DNA of 18,575 bases, taken from contig DATEAK010000336.1 of assembly GCA_035288405.1 (NCBI GenBank), forward strand, positions 1 to 18,575. Direction: 5' to 3'. Shown piece after piece: positions 7,508-14,543 of the stretch. The translations under genes were made by a program, and so were the position numbers. The DNA comes from JACPSX01 sp035288405 [NCBI: bacterium]. Lineage in GTDB: Bacteria; JACPSX01. The first letter of the stretch is position 1; every line of letters begins with the position of its first letter. Below the pieces are notes generated by a model. That model was not told the origin of the DNA and searched no databases. It worked only from the letters and a program-made list of their open reading frames with translations.

Positions 7508-8818
7508 ATGGCAACGGTAACCAAATATCCCACGGAACCTTTGAAGTGTTGGAATAAGGCGAAGGAACTGCGCCTGAAGTATTACAAGGATTACGCGGAG
7601 TGTAAACAGCGTGGAGGCATTCGCTGGAGCGGAGGGGCCTGGGCAATGGACGCGATTCCTGCCGGGCTGGGGGATGACGTATACACCCTGACCAGCGAGC
7701 CCTACGCTGCTTCCGTGGCTTTTGATCCGAAGCTCAATGCGGAATGTCAGAGCGCAGCGGATGCCAAGGGTTGGTCACGGGACCTCTGTTCCTACATGAG
7801 AACCTACTGGGGATCCATGTATGTCAACAAATACGCCTTTGGCGGTGAGTTTCCCAAGCCTGACTTTGTATATCAGACCCAGATTTGCTGCAGCCACCAC
7901 AAGTGGTACCAGCATGTCTCCGAGTATAAGAAAGTTCCCTATTTCACCATCGATGTCAGCGTGGGAGCATATAAGGACCTGGATGAAGGCAAAATCCAGT
8001 ACGTGGTCAACCAGATGCAGGAATCCATCCCCTGGATGGAGAAGGTGACGGGACGCAAGTTTGATGACGAGAAGTTTATCGCTGCCGTCAACAGTGAGTG
8101 TCGCACGACCTCTCTTTGGGCCGAGGTTTGCACGCTCAACAAGGCAATTCCGGCTCCTCTGGAAGAGAAGACGATGTACGCTCTCTATGTTCTGGCCACC
8201 CTTTCCAAACATTCCAAAGAGTTCGGGGACTTCTATGCAGAGCTCAGGGATGAGGTGAAGGACCGCATTGCCCGGGGCATCGCTGCGGTGTCCAACGAGC
8301 GCTGCCGCCTGATCACGGACACCCAGCCCCCGTGGAGCTATCTCTCCATGTACCGCTATATGGAGAAATACGGGGCCGTTTCCGTGGGTTCGCTGTATAC
8401 GTTCGCACTGGAAGGGGTCTTCGCGGATCAGCCGGATGGCTCCTGGGGCCCCAGGCCTACACCAGAACAGCTCGGAATCAAGATTCGCACCCGGGAAGAA
8501 GCCTTGCGGATCTACGCCGACTGGAACCTGTGCAAGCCCGAGTGGCAACACTTTTACGACCCCCAGATCAAGACCGACATAATGCTCAGGATGGTCAAGG
8601 AGTTTAAGCTGAATGGGGTGATCCTGCACCTGAACCGAGGTTGCGAGGGCTTGAGCAAAGGAATTATGGAAAACCGGCTTGGGCTCGTCAAAGCGGGGGT
8701 GCCTGTAATGACCTATGAAGGGAACATGGGCGACGAGAAGGAAATGGATTACCCGCGGACTCTAAGCCGCATCGACTCCTTTATGGAAAGTCTGGGTTTG
8801 GGCAAGCTTGAGAATTAA
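7508..8818 (+). CDS. bzdO: Benzoyl-CoA reductase, Bzd type, subunit O (BcrB family)
   Basis: A 436-residue large subunit partnering BzdN in the substrate-reducing module, the normal size for BcrB/BzdO (about 435-450). Cysteines likely to hold the [4Fe-4S] clusters include C94, C127-C128 ([12 protein letters not shown]) and the cysteine in the [11 protein letters not shown] segment near the C-terminus. The GGNMGD-like segment [16 protein letters not shown] near the end is typical of this family. The frame opens at TTG 7490, but ATG 7508 is preferred: GGGGAG at 7496-7501 gives a 6-nt spacing and the protein then starts [10 protein letters not shown]. It lies 45 nt after bzdN and 12 nt before bzdP. 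Together N and O would hold two electron-donating clusters at the benzoyl-CoA site (family knowledge). Confidence 0.92.
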   Translation: MATVTKYPTEPLKCWNKAKELRLKYYKDYAECKQRGGIRWSGGAWAMDAIPAGLGDDVYTLTSEPYAASVAFDPKLNAECQSAADAKGWSRDLCSYMRTYWGSMYVNKYAFGGEFPKPDFVYQTQICCSHHKWYQHVSEYKKVPYFTIDVSVGAYKDLDEGKIQYVVNQMQESIPWMEKVTGRKFDDEKFIAAVNSECRTTSLWAEVCTLNKAIPAPLEEKTMYALYVLATLSKHSKEFGDFYAELRDEVKDRIARGIAAVSNERCRLITDTQPPWSYLSMYRYMEKYGAVSVGSLYTFALEGVFADQPDGSWGPRPTPEQLGIKIRTREEALRIYADWNLCKPEWQHFYDPQIKTDIMLRMVKEFKLNGVILHLNRGCEGLSKGIMENRLGLVKAGVPVMTYEGNMGDEKEMDYPRTLSRIDSFMESLGLGKLEN

Positions 8819-8830
8819 GGGAGGAATGTC

Positions 8831-9607
8831 ATGATTACAGCGGGAATCGATGTGGGAGCCAAAACAATCAAGGTGGTGCTTCTTGACGGTGACAAGATCT
8901 TGGCTAAAGCCCAGGTGCTGGCCGGCTTTGAGACGGAGCAGTCTGTTGAGGAGGCTTATAAAGAAGCGCTCGGCAAGGCCGGAATTGAGCGTAGCGCCGT
9001 GGTCAAGGTAGGGGCGACCGGAGCGGGCCGCAAAGCCGTTGCATTTGCCCAGACTGTGGTCACGGAGGTGAGTGCGGATGCACGGGGAGCTGTCTTCCTC
9101 CATCCGTCTGCCCGCACGGTCATCGATGTGGGCGCCGAAGAGGGGCGCGGAATCAAAACCAATGCCGCCGGCAAGGTTGTTGACTTTGCGGTGAACGAGA
9201 AGTGTGCCGCCGGGGCGGGAGCCTTCACGGAGTCCATGGCGCGGGCACTGGAAGTGACCCTGGCGCAGTTCGGGGAGATTTCCCTGAAATCCGATAAGAC
9301 GATTCCCATGAACGCCCAATGCACCGTCTTCGCCGAATCCGAAGTGGTGTCCCTGATCCACTCAAACATCTCCAAGGAGGACATCGCTCGGGCAGTGCAT
9401 GACGCGATCGCCAGCCGAATTTCCGCCATGGTGCGCAGGGTCGGCTTGGAGCAGGATGTGGTTTTGATGGGCGGAGTTGCCTACAACATAGGGTTTTTGG
9501 AGTCCATCAAGCGGACGATGGGGATCGAGAATGTTGTGGTCCTGGAGGATCCTGAATACGTGGGAGCTCTGGGGGCTGCTGTCGTTGCCGGCGCGGATGG
9601 AAACTAG
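8831..9607 (+). CDS. bzdP: Benzoyl-CoA reductase, Bzd type, ATPase subunit P (BcrD-like)
   Basis: A 258-residue ASKHA-fold ATPase, one of the two subunits that couple ATP hydrolysis to electron transfer from ferredoxin into BzdNO. The phosphate-1 loop is IDVGAKTIK (6-14). GATGAG (61-66) is the adenosine-side loop. C125 (NEKCAAGAGAF) and C164 (NAQCTVFAESE) are positioned like the two cysteines that hold the dimer-bridging [4Fe-4S] cluster in HgdC-type activators. The second phosphate loop reads DVGAEEGRG (99-107) instead of the DMGGQDCK seen in the next subunit, so the two ATPase halves are not equivalent. The 258-residue size, close to subunit Q, fits the Bzd type rather than the large BcrA of the Bcr type. 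GGGAGG precedes ATG 8831. Confidence 0.9.
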   Translation: MITAGIDVGAKTIKVVLLDGDKILAKAQVLAGFETEQSVEEAYKEALGKAGIERSAVVKVGATGAGRKAVAFAQTVVTEVSADARGAVFLHPSARTVIDVGAEEGRGIKTNAAGKVVDFAVNEKCAAGAGAFTESMARALEVTLAQFGEISLKSDKTIPMNAQCTVFAESEVVSLIHSNISKEDIARAVHDAIASRISAMVRRVGLEQDVVLMGGVAYNIGFLESIKRTMGIENVVVLEDPEYVGALGAAVVAGADGN

Positions 9608-9624
9608 AGGGGAGGAGGTTAACC

Positions 9625-10503
9625 GTGGCTGAATTCTGGAGATGGAAGGAATACAACTGGAAAGATCCCGATAAGGATTGGAAATCCGCGAAGTTGATCA
9701 CGTCGGGAATTGACGTCGGTTCCGTAAGCTCCCAGGCGGTCATCGTGGCCGACGGGGAACTCTACGCCTATGCCAGCATGCGCACCGGGTCCAATAGTCC
9801 GGACAGCGCCCGCAACGCGCTGGAATGGGCCTTGCGGGACACGGGGATGAAGCAGGAGAACATTCAGTACGTCGTCGGCACCGGGTACGGGCGTGTAAAC
9901 GTTCCCTTCGCCAACAAAGCGATTACGGAAATCGCCTGTCACGCCCGGGGCGCGAATTTCATGGCCGGCAACAGCGTGCGCACGATCCTGGACATGGGAG
10001 GACAGGATTGCAAAGCAATCCATTGCGACGAGAAAGGGAAAGTGACCAACTTCCTCATGAACGATAAATGCGCTGCCGGCACAGGGCGCGGGATGGAAGT
10101 CATTGCGGACTTGCTGGGGGTCCCGGTCGAGCAGGTCGGGGAGCTTTCATTTAACGTTCCCGAGGAACCCGAACCGGTCAGCAGCACCTGCGTGGTGTTT
10201 GCCAAGTCCGAGGCCATGGGTCTTCTCAAGGACGGTTGGACCAAGAGCAAGGTCTTGGCCGCGTACTGTCTGGCCATGGCCAAGCGGGTCTCCGAACTTC
10301 TGGAGCGCATCGGTGTGGAGAAGGAGTTCTTCATCACCGGAGGGATCGCCAAAAACGCGGGGGTCGTCAAGCGTCTGGAGCAGGTCATCGGTGTAAGTGC
10401 CATCCAGAGCAAGTACGACAGCCAGCTTGCGGGGGCACTGGGGGCGGCTCTGTTTGGCCAGGCCTTGCTGCAAAAAGAGAAAGCGGCCGGCAAAGTGGCC
10501 TGA
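9625..10503 (+). CDS. bzdQ: Benzoyl-CoA reductase, Bzd type, ATPase subunit Q
   Basis: A 292-residue ASKHA ATPase that pairs with BzdP. A short tryptophan-rich N-terminal extension (about residues 1-25, FWRWKEYNWKDPDKDWK) precedes the ATPase core. The core shows GIDVGSVSSQ (28-37), GTGYGR (85-90), DMGGQDCKAI (123-132), the cluster cysteines C149 (NDKCAAGTGR) and C189 (STCVVFAKSE), and GGIAKN (239-244). The start is GTG 9625, with an exceptionally strong GGAGGAGG at 9611-9618. The extension and size match BzdQ as I know it. Gene order (after P, before a ferredoxin) also supports the name. Assignment of P versus Q rests on order and extension rather than alignment. Confidence 0.9.
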   Translation: MAEFWRWKEYNWKDPDKDWKSAKLITSGIDVGSVSSQAVIVADGELYAYASMRTGSNSPDSARNALEWALRDTGMKQENIQYVVGTGYGRVNVPFANKAITEIACHARGANFMAGNSVRTILDMGGQDCKAIHCDEKGKVTNFLMNDKCAAGTGRGMEVIADLLGVPVEQVGELSFNVPEEPEPVSSTCVVFAKSEAMGLLKDGWTKSKVLAAYCLAMAKRVSELLERIGVEKEFFITGGIAKNAGVVKRLEQVIGVSAIQSKYDSQLAGALGAALFGQALLQKEKAAGKVA

Positions 10504-10520
10504 AACCTTGGGGGTTGAGA

Positions 10521-10802
10521 ATGCTCGCAAATTACGGTTACAAGGACGGCTCCGGGGAGTACTTCATAACGATCGACACAGACAAGTGCACTAGCTGCCC
10601 TCATCACGGCTGCATTGATGGATGCCCCGAGCATATCTACGAGATGATCACGGACGATTACGACGACAACGTGTCGGCGGTCCGTCGGGACGTCCGCAAT
10701 ACTTTGAAGTACCTCTGTGCTGCCTGCAAGCCGACTACGGGGCGTGGGGTACTCCCTTGCATGGCCGCGTGCACTCCGGGCGCCATTACTCATTCCTGGT
10801 AG
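10521..10802 (+). CDS. 8-Cys ferredoxin, likely electron donor to benzoyl-CoA reductase
   Basis: A 93-residue ferredoxin starting at ATG 10521, 17 nt after bzdQ. A longer in-frame extension back to 10236 lies inside bzdQ and is not used. The eight cysteines form two sets: C23-x2-C26-x4-C31-x3-C35-P, and C66-x2-C69-x10-C80-x3-C84-T-P. Both depart from the standard C-x2-C-x2-C-x3-C-P. The long second loop recalls the Allochromatium/Thauera ferredoxin group, whose members have very low potentials and donate to benzoyl-CoA reductase in Thauera. The extra two residues in the first motif are less usual. An acidic stretch (DDYDDN, 46-51) between the motifs may dock partners. It probably carries electrons from the 2-oxoacid oxidoreductase or the flavoprotein downstream to BzdPQ. 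Its place matches bzdM in Azoarcus, but I leave the symbol open. Confidence 0.87.
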   Translation: MLANYGYKDGSGEYFITIDTDKCTSCPHHGCIDGCPEHIYEMITDDYDDNVSAVRRDVRNTLKYLCAACKPTTGRGVLPCMAACTPGAITHSW

Positions 10803-10812
10803 GAGGCTCGCT

Positions 10813-13248
10813 GTGGAAACGGTCACCTTGAGCCTGGATCAAGAACAGGTAACGGTTCCGGATGGCCTCTCTTTGTTGCAGTTGGCGTGGAAGCAAGGGA
10901 AATACATCCCCAGCCTCTGCGCACATCCGGACCTCTCGCCCGAGGGCTCATGCCGGCTCTGTCTGGTAGAGGTGGAGGGACAGCCGGGTTTGGTGCAGGC
11001 CTGCGATGTGAAGGTGCAGGCCGGCATGGTGGTAAGAACGGAATCGCCCGCCATCGCGGCGGCCCGTCAGGATAATCTGGCCAAGATTCTTGCGAACCAC
11101 CCTCACGTGTGCTTGACCTGTCCGCAGAGGGAAGGATGCACACGCACGACCTGTTCTTACGGGATTCCCGTCGAGGAGCGCTGCTGCTCCATCTTCAACG
11201 ACTGCGAGATCCGACGCGCTTCGGACTATGTGGGAATTAAGAACGACACTCCCCGCTATATCCATCGCAAGCTTCCCATCGTTCATGATGAGCCGTTTTA
11301 CAACCTCGACTTTAACCTGTGCATTTCCTGTGGCCGCTGCGTCCGGGTGTGCCGTGATGTGAGAGGCATCGGGGCCCTGGGAGTTCGGGAACTGGACGGC
11401 CATGTCTACATGGGGCCCATTGCGGATACGCTGGAGGAATCGGGGTGCAAGTTCTGCGGATCTTGTGTGGAGGTTTGCCCCAGCGGCTCTTTGTTGGACA
11501 AAGTGGCCGAGGTTCCCGGAAAAGTGGAGACCTCCCTGGTTCCCTGCCGGGAGGCCTGCCCGGCCGGAATTGACGTCCCGCGTTACGTGCGTCTGATCGC
11601 CGATGGAAAGTTTCCGGAAGCGGTAGCCGTGATTCGGGAAAAAGTCCCTTTCCCCGAGGTTCTGGGATACATCTGCTTTCACCCCTGTGAGCCTGTGTGC
11701 CGGCGGGGGAAAATCGATGAGCCGATCTCCATCTGTTCCCTGAAGCGATTTGCATCGTCTCGGGATACGGGCCTGTGGAAGGAAAAAGCGAATTTCGCTC
11801 CTGCCACGGGGAAGAAGGTGGGTGTCATCGGATCGGGGCCTGCGGGCCTGACGACAGCCTACTACTTAGCCCGTAAAGGGCACTCAGTCACCGTGTTTGA
11901 AGCGTACTCTGAGCCAGGCGGCATGCTGCGTACGGGAATTCCTGAATATCGCCTTCCCCGTGAAGTCCTTGACAGGGAAATTCAAGAAATCGTGGATGCG
12001 GGGGTGAAGATTCAGTACAACTCTCGGGTGGATGACCTGGATGCCCTGTTTGCAGAAGGCTTTGAGGCTCTGTTTCTCGCCATCGGAGCTCATCAAGGGA
12101 GCAAACTCGGATTGAAAGGACAAGATTCACCCAGAGTGATGGATGGGGTGAGTTTCCTGCGCCGGGTGAACCTTGGCGAAGATGTCTCCGTAGGCCAGAA
12201 AGTGGCAGTCATCGGGGGCGGAAACGCGGCTATTGATGCAGCCCGTACCGCCCGGCGCTTAGGAAGCCAGGAAGTAACCCTGATTTACCGGCGCACCCGC
12301 GCCGAGATGCCGGCCTTCCCCCATGAAGTGGATGAGGCGATCCACGAGGGGATCACCCTGGAGTTTCTAACGGCCCCGGTGTCGATCCAGCCCGGTAACG
12401 GGAATCTCCAGGTGGAGTTCGTGAGAATGGAGCTTGGCGATCCGGATGAGAGCGGCCGGCGCAGGCCCGTACCGCTGCCTGGTAGCGAGTATACCCGGGA
12501 GTTTGATACGGTCATTGCCGCGATTGGTCAACGCCCCGAGGTTCCCGATCATTTTCATCTTCCGTTGGGGAAGGGAGACATTCTGGAGGTTCACAGGGAC
12601 ACCCTGAAGACCAATCGAGAAAAGGTGTTTGCTGGGGGAGATGCGGTGAGCGGGCCGGCTTCCGTTATCGAAGCCATCTCCATGGGAAGGACTGCCGCCT
12701 CGGTCATCGATTGTTCTCTGGGCGGCGACGGGATTATTGATGAATCTCTCGTGGATTTTGAAGACGCAAGTCCTTTCCTGGGGAGAGAAGAGGACTTTTT
12801 GGCACGCCTGCGATCCGCAATGCCCACTTTACCCCTGGCGGAACGCTTGATCGGCTTCCCTGTGGTCGAATTGGGGCTGGACGAGAAGGCTGCCATCGCG
12901 GAAGCCAACCGCTGCCTGCGCTGTGACCTTCGCCTGGATTTGGCCCCGCTTCCGCATCCACCTGCCCATTGGCTGGAGTTCACCACGGAACAGGTGGCGC
13001 AGGTTCCGGAAGCGGAAGGGGTGTTCGAGTTGTTGGACGAGGAAAAGAACGTCCTGATGATTTGCGGAACGCCAAATCTTCGTCACAGCTTGACCGAAAA
13101 ACTCCAAGAAAATTCCCAGGCCCGCTACTTTACTTTCGAAGAGGAACCCATGTACACTCAAAGGGAGAGTGAGCTTTTGCAGCAGTACCTCCAGCAGCAT
13201 GGGCAGATGCCCGGGGGCGGGGCGTCGGACCTCGACGATCTTTTCTAG
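10813..13248 (+). CDS. Iron-sulfur flavoprotein: NuoG-like N-terminus, GltD-like NAD(P)H core, GIY-YIG-like tail
   Basis: An 811-residue composite electron-transfer protein. Residues 1-80 are a [2Fe-2S] domain (C36, C47, C50, C64). H96-C100-C103-C109 is the NuoG-type His-Cys3 motif. Two [4Fe-4S] motifs follow, C170-C173-C176-C180 and C212-C215-C218-C222-P. Residues 240-310 hold the cysteine-rich GltD entry (C245, C249, C288, C292, C296, C308). The FAD Rossmann motif is GVIGSGPAG (337-345) and the NAD(P) motif is VIGGGNAAIDAA (466-477). C701 and C704 close the core. The tail (about 730-811) looks like a GIY-YIG fold with altered catalytic tyrosines and ends DDLF. It probably shuttles electrons between NAD(P)H and ferredoxin, like the flavoprotein subunit of the Azoarcus 2-oxoglutarate:NADP oxidoreductase or BzdV. 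The start is GTG 10813 with AGGAGG at 10800-10805. The longer frame from 10717 overlaps the ferredoxin and is rejected. Confidence 0.87.
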   Translation: METVTLSLDQEQVTVPDGLSLLQLAWKQGKYIPSLCAHPDLSPEGSCRLCLVEVEGQPGLVQACDVKVQAGMVVRTESPAIAAARQDNLAKILANHPHVCLTCPQREGCTRTTCSYGIPVEERCCSIFNDCEIRRASDYVGIKNDTPRYIHRKLPIVHDEPFYNLDFNLCISCGRCVRVCRDVRGIGALGVRELDGHVYMGPIADTLEESGCKFCGSCVEVCPSGSLLDKVAEVPGKVETSLVPCREACPAGIDVPRYVRLIADGKFPEAVAVIREKVPFPEVLGYICFHPCEPVCRRGKIDEPISICSLKRFASSRDTGLWKEKANFAPATGKKVGVIGSGPAGLTTAYYLARKGHSVTVFEAYSEPGGMLRTGIPEYRLPREVLDREIQEIVDAGVKIQYNSRVDDLDALFAEGFEALFLAIGAHQGSKLGLKGQDSPRVMDGVSFLRRVNLGEDVSVGQKVAVIGGGNAAIDAARTARRLGSQEVTLIYRRTRAEMPAFPHEVDEAIHEGITLEFLTAPVSIQPGNGNLQVEFVRMELGDPDESGRRRPVPLPGSEYTREFDTVIAAIGQRPEVPDHFHLPLGKGDILEVHRDTLKTNREKVFAGGDAVSGPASVIEAISMGRTAASVIDCSLGGDGIIDESLVDFEDASPFLGREEDFLARLRSAMPTLPLAERLIGFPVVELGLDEKAAIAEANRCLRCDLRLDLAPLPHPPAHWLEFTTEQVAQVPEAEGVFELLDEEKNVLMICGTPNLRHSLTEKLQENSQARYFTFEEEPMYTQRESELLQQYLQQHGQMPGGGASDLDDLF

Positions 13249-13276
13249 GCAGCACAGGGGGGCCAGGAGGAATGCC

Positions 13277-13744
13277 ATGACAGCCAAGCTGGCGCAGGAA
13301 CAAATTCGGATTCGTCTGATCCAGAGAGGGGACATGGATGCCATTGTCTTCATAGATGCCCAGTCCTTTGGCAAGAAAAGGCCCGAGTATTATGAGCAAA
13401 AGGTTGATCTCGCCCTGGATGACCGGCGACACTTGGTTACCTCTTTGGTAGCTGAGGTCGGGGGGAAAGTCGTCGGATTCATTATGGGAGAGATTTACCG
13501 CGGCGAGTTCGGAATCCCGGACACGGTGGCAACGATCGATACCATCGGAGTTGACTCCAAGTACCAGAGAAACGGCATCGGCCAGTTCCTGATGGAAGAG
13601 TTTGTGACGATCGCACGGAAGGCCGGCGTCGAGGTGATCAATACCCGGGTGGCTTGGAATGATTGGGATCTGTTGAGATTTTTTGACAGCAGCTCATTCC
13701 AACTCCAACAAAGCAAGGCGATCCATCTGGAGCGCAGGCTCTAA
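13277..13744 (+). CDS. GNAT family N-acetyltransferase
   Basis: A 155-residue protein of the GNAT fold, which transfers an acetyl group from acetyl-CoA to an amine. The central strand and pyrophosphate-binding loop are visible as TIDTIGVDSKYQRNGIGQFL (about 90-109), where Q-R-N-G-I-G is the Q/RxxGxG/A motif. RIRLIQRGDMDAI near residue 10-24 is the usual N-terminal strand-helix. ATG 13277 follows AGGAGG (13265-13270), and the gene sits 28 nt after the flavoprotein, clearly in the same operon. The Rhodopseudomonas benzoate cluster also contains an acetyltransferase gene (badL), so the association recurs. The target could be a protein lysine, for example on an acyl-CoA ligase, or a small amine. 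The sequence does not decide. Confidence 0.85.
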   Translation: MTAKLAQEQIRIRLIQRGDMDAIVFIDAQSFGKKRPEYYEQKVDLALDDRRHLVTSLVAEVGGKVVGFIMGEIYRGEFGIPDTVATIDTIGVDSKYQRNGIGQFLMEEFVTIARKAGVEVINTRVAWNDWDLLRFFDSSSFQLQQSKAIHLERRL

Positions 13745-13756
13745 CGAGGGAGTTCC

Positions 13757-13999
13757 ATGGCGGAACAGGAAAATAGAGGGAAAACTGCGGTCCTCAAGAT
13801 GGAGGGCTGGGAGCGACGCACTACAGCCTGCGAGCCCCGCCTCAGTGAGTTGGTGGAACTTTACGAATCGCTGGGGTTTGAGGTGCGCGTGGAGCCTTTT
13901 GAGGCCGAGCCAGGCTATGAGTGTCTCGATTGTTACACCATGGAGCCCGGCAGGTACAAGATCATATTCACAAGGCCTCATGACGCTGGCGCCGCGTAG
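13757..13999 (+). CDS. Small CxxC protein, unknown function
   Basis: An 80-residue soluble protein I do not recognise. C25, and the pair C56-x2-C59 in YECLDCYTMEPGRYK (54-68), are its only cysteines. A short motif of three thiols could bind a metal, with the site perhaps completed in a dimer. There is an amphipathic helix (LSELVELYESLG, 29-40), then a strand (FEVRVEPFE) and a final strand (YKIIFTRP), giving a compact alpha/beta protein. GAGGGAG precedes ATG 13757 by 4 nt. Its stop codon (13997-13999) touches the upstream frame of the hemerythrin gene, so the two are probably translated together. Redox sensing or metal handling with the hemerythrin is only a suggestion. Confidence 0.7.
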   Translation: MAEQENRGKTAVLKMEGWERRTTACEPRLSELVELYESLGFEVRVEPFEAEPGYECLDCYTMEPGRYKIIFTRPHDAGAA

Positions 14000-14026
14000 A
14001 TGAAGTTGGAAGGAGGAAAGAGGGCG

Positions 14027-14527
14027 ATGGTGGATGTTTCCAGTGGGAAGGTGGGACTGTGCCCCGAGCACATCGGGTTGCTGGACACGCTGGAAGGGTT
14101 GCGCGCGAAGCTGGTTCGGCTCGGCTGCATGGGCGATATTCCAAGGGAAAACGAGTGGCAGAATTTATGCCGATGGCTAAGGGGTTTTTCCCGGGAACTG
14201 GAAGACCATATGTCCTGCGAAGAGACCAACTTTTTTCCCGTGGTGGACTGGGGCTTGGGGGGAGGCGAAGAGAGCCCCACTCGCTTCGTTCTGGCTGAAC
14301 ACCAGCAGATCCGGCGGATCTTGGAGGACGTCAGGAAGGTAGCCACGCCGTCCCTCGGGGCCTCGGAGGACCAGTTCTGGCCTTATTTCGGCCGCTTGAG
14401 CGAACTCATGAGCATTCTGACCTCTACTTTGACAAGTCATATCCGCAGTGAGGACCGCATTTTTTTCCCGCTCGGTCAACAGATCCTCCACCAAAGGATG
14501 GTGGATAAGCAAAATCCAGCTCAATAA
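14027..14527 (+). CDS. Hemerythrin-like (HHE) domain protein
   Basis: A 166-residue four-helix-bundle protein with a full set of di-iron ligands: H15 (PEHIGLLD), H61-x3-E65 (DHMSCEE), H92 (AEHQQI) and H138-x3-E142 (SHIRSED), followed by FFP in both repeats. Such proteins bind a diiron centre and react with O2, NO or peroxide. Four cysteines are also present (C12, C34, C48, C64). The frame opens at ATG 14000, directly after the previous stop. The ATG at 14027 is preferred because AGGAGG (14011-14016) sits 10 nt upstream. Inside an operon for an extremely oxygen-sensitive reductase, an oxygen-scavenging, sensing or iron-delivery role is reasonable (inference). Confidence 0.84.
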   Translation: MVDVSSGKVGLCPEHIGLLDTLEGLRAKLVRLGCMGDIPRENEWQNLCRWLRGFSRELEDHMSCEETNFFPVVDWGLGGGEESPTRFVLAEHQQIRRILEDVRKVATPSLGASEDQFWPYFGRLSELMSILTSTLTSHIRSEDRIFFPLGQQILHQRMVDKQNPAQ

Positions 14528-14543
14528 TAACGAAGGAGGGGGA

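Noticed and set aside
6332-10503. 2-hydroxyacyl-CoA dehydratase with activator instead of benzoyl-CoA reductase
   Set aside because: Dehydratases use one homodimeric activator. Here two different ATPase subunits, a dedicated low-potential-type ferredoxin and matching subunit sizes favour the reductase.
10717-10812. 32-residue N-terminal extension of the flavoprotein
   Set aside because: It lies inside the ferredoxin gene in another frame. AGGAGG at 10800-10805 fits GTG 10813, where the [2Fe-2S] domain begins normally.
13237-13248. DDLF tail as a sliding-clamp binding motif
   Set aside because: The sequence resembles a clamp peptide ending but lacks the preceding glutamine-based consensus, and the host proteins are metabolic.
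14448-14543. Upstream extension of the crotonase
   Set aside because: It overlaps the end of the hemerythrin gene, and a strong ribosome site precedes ATG 14544.
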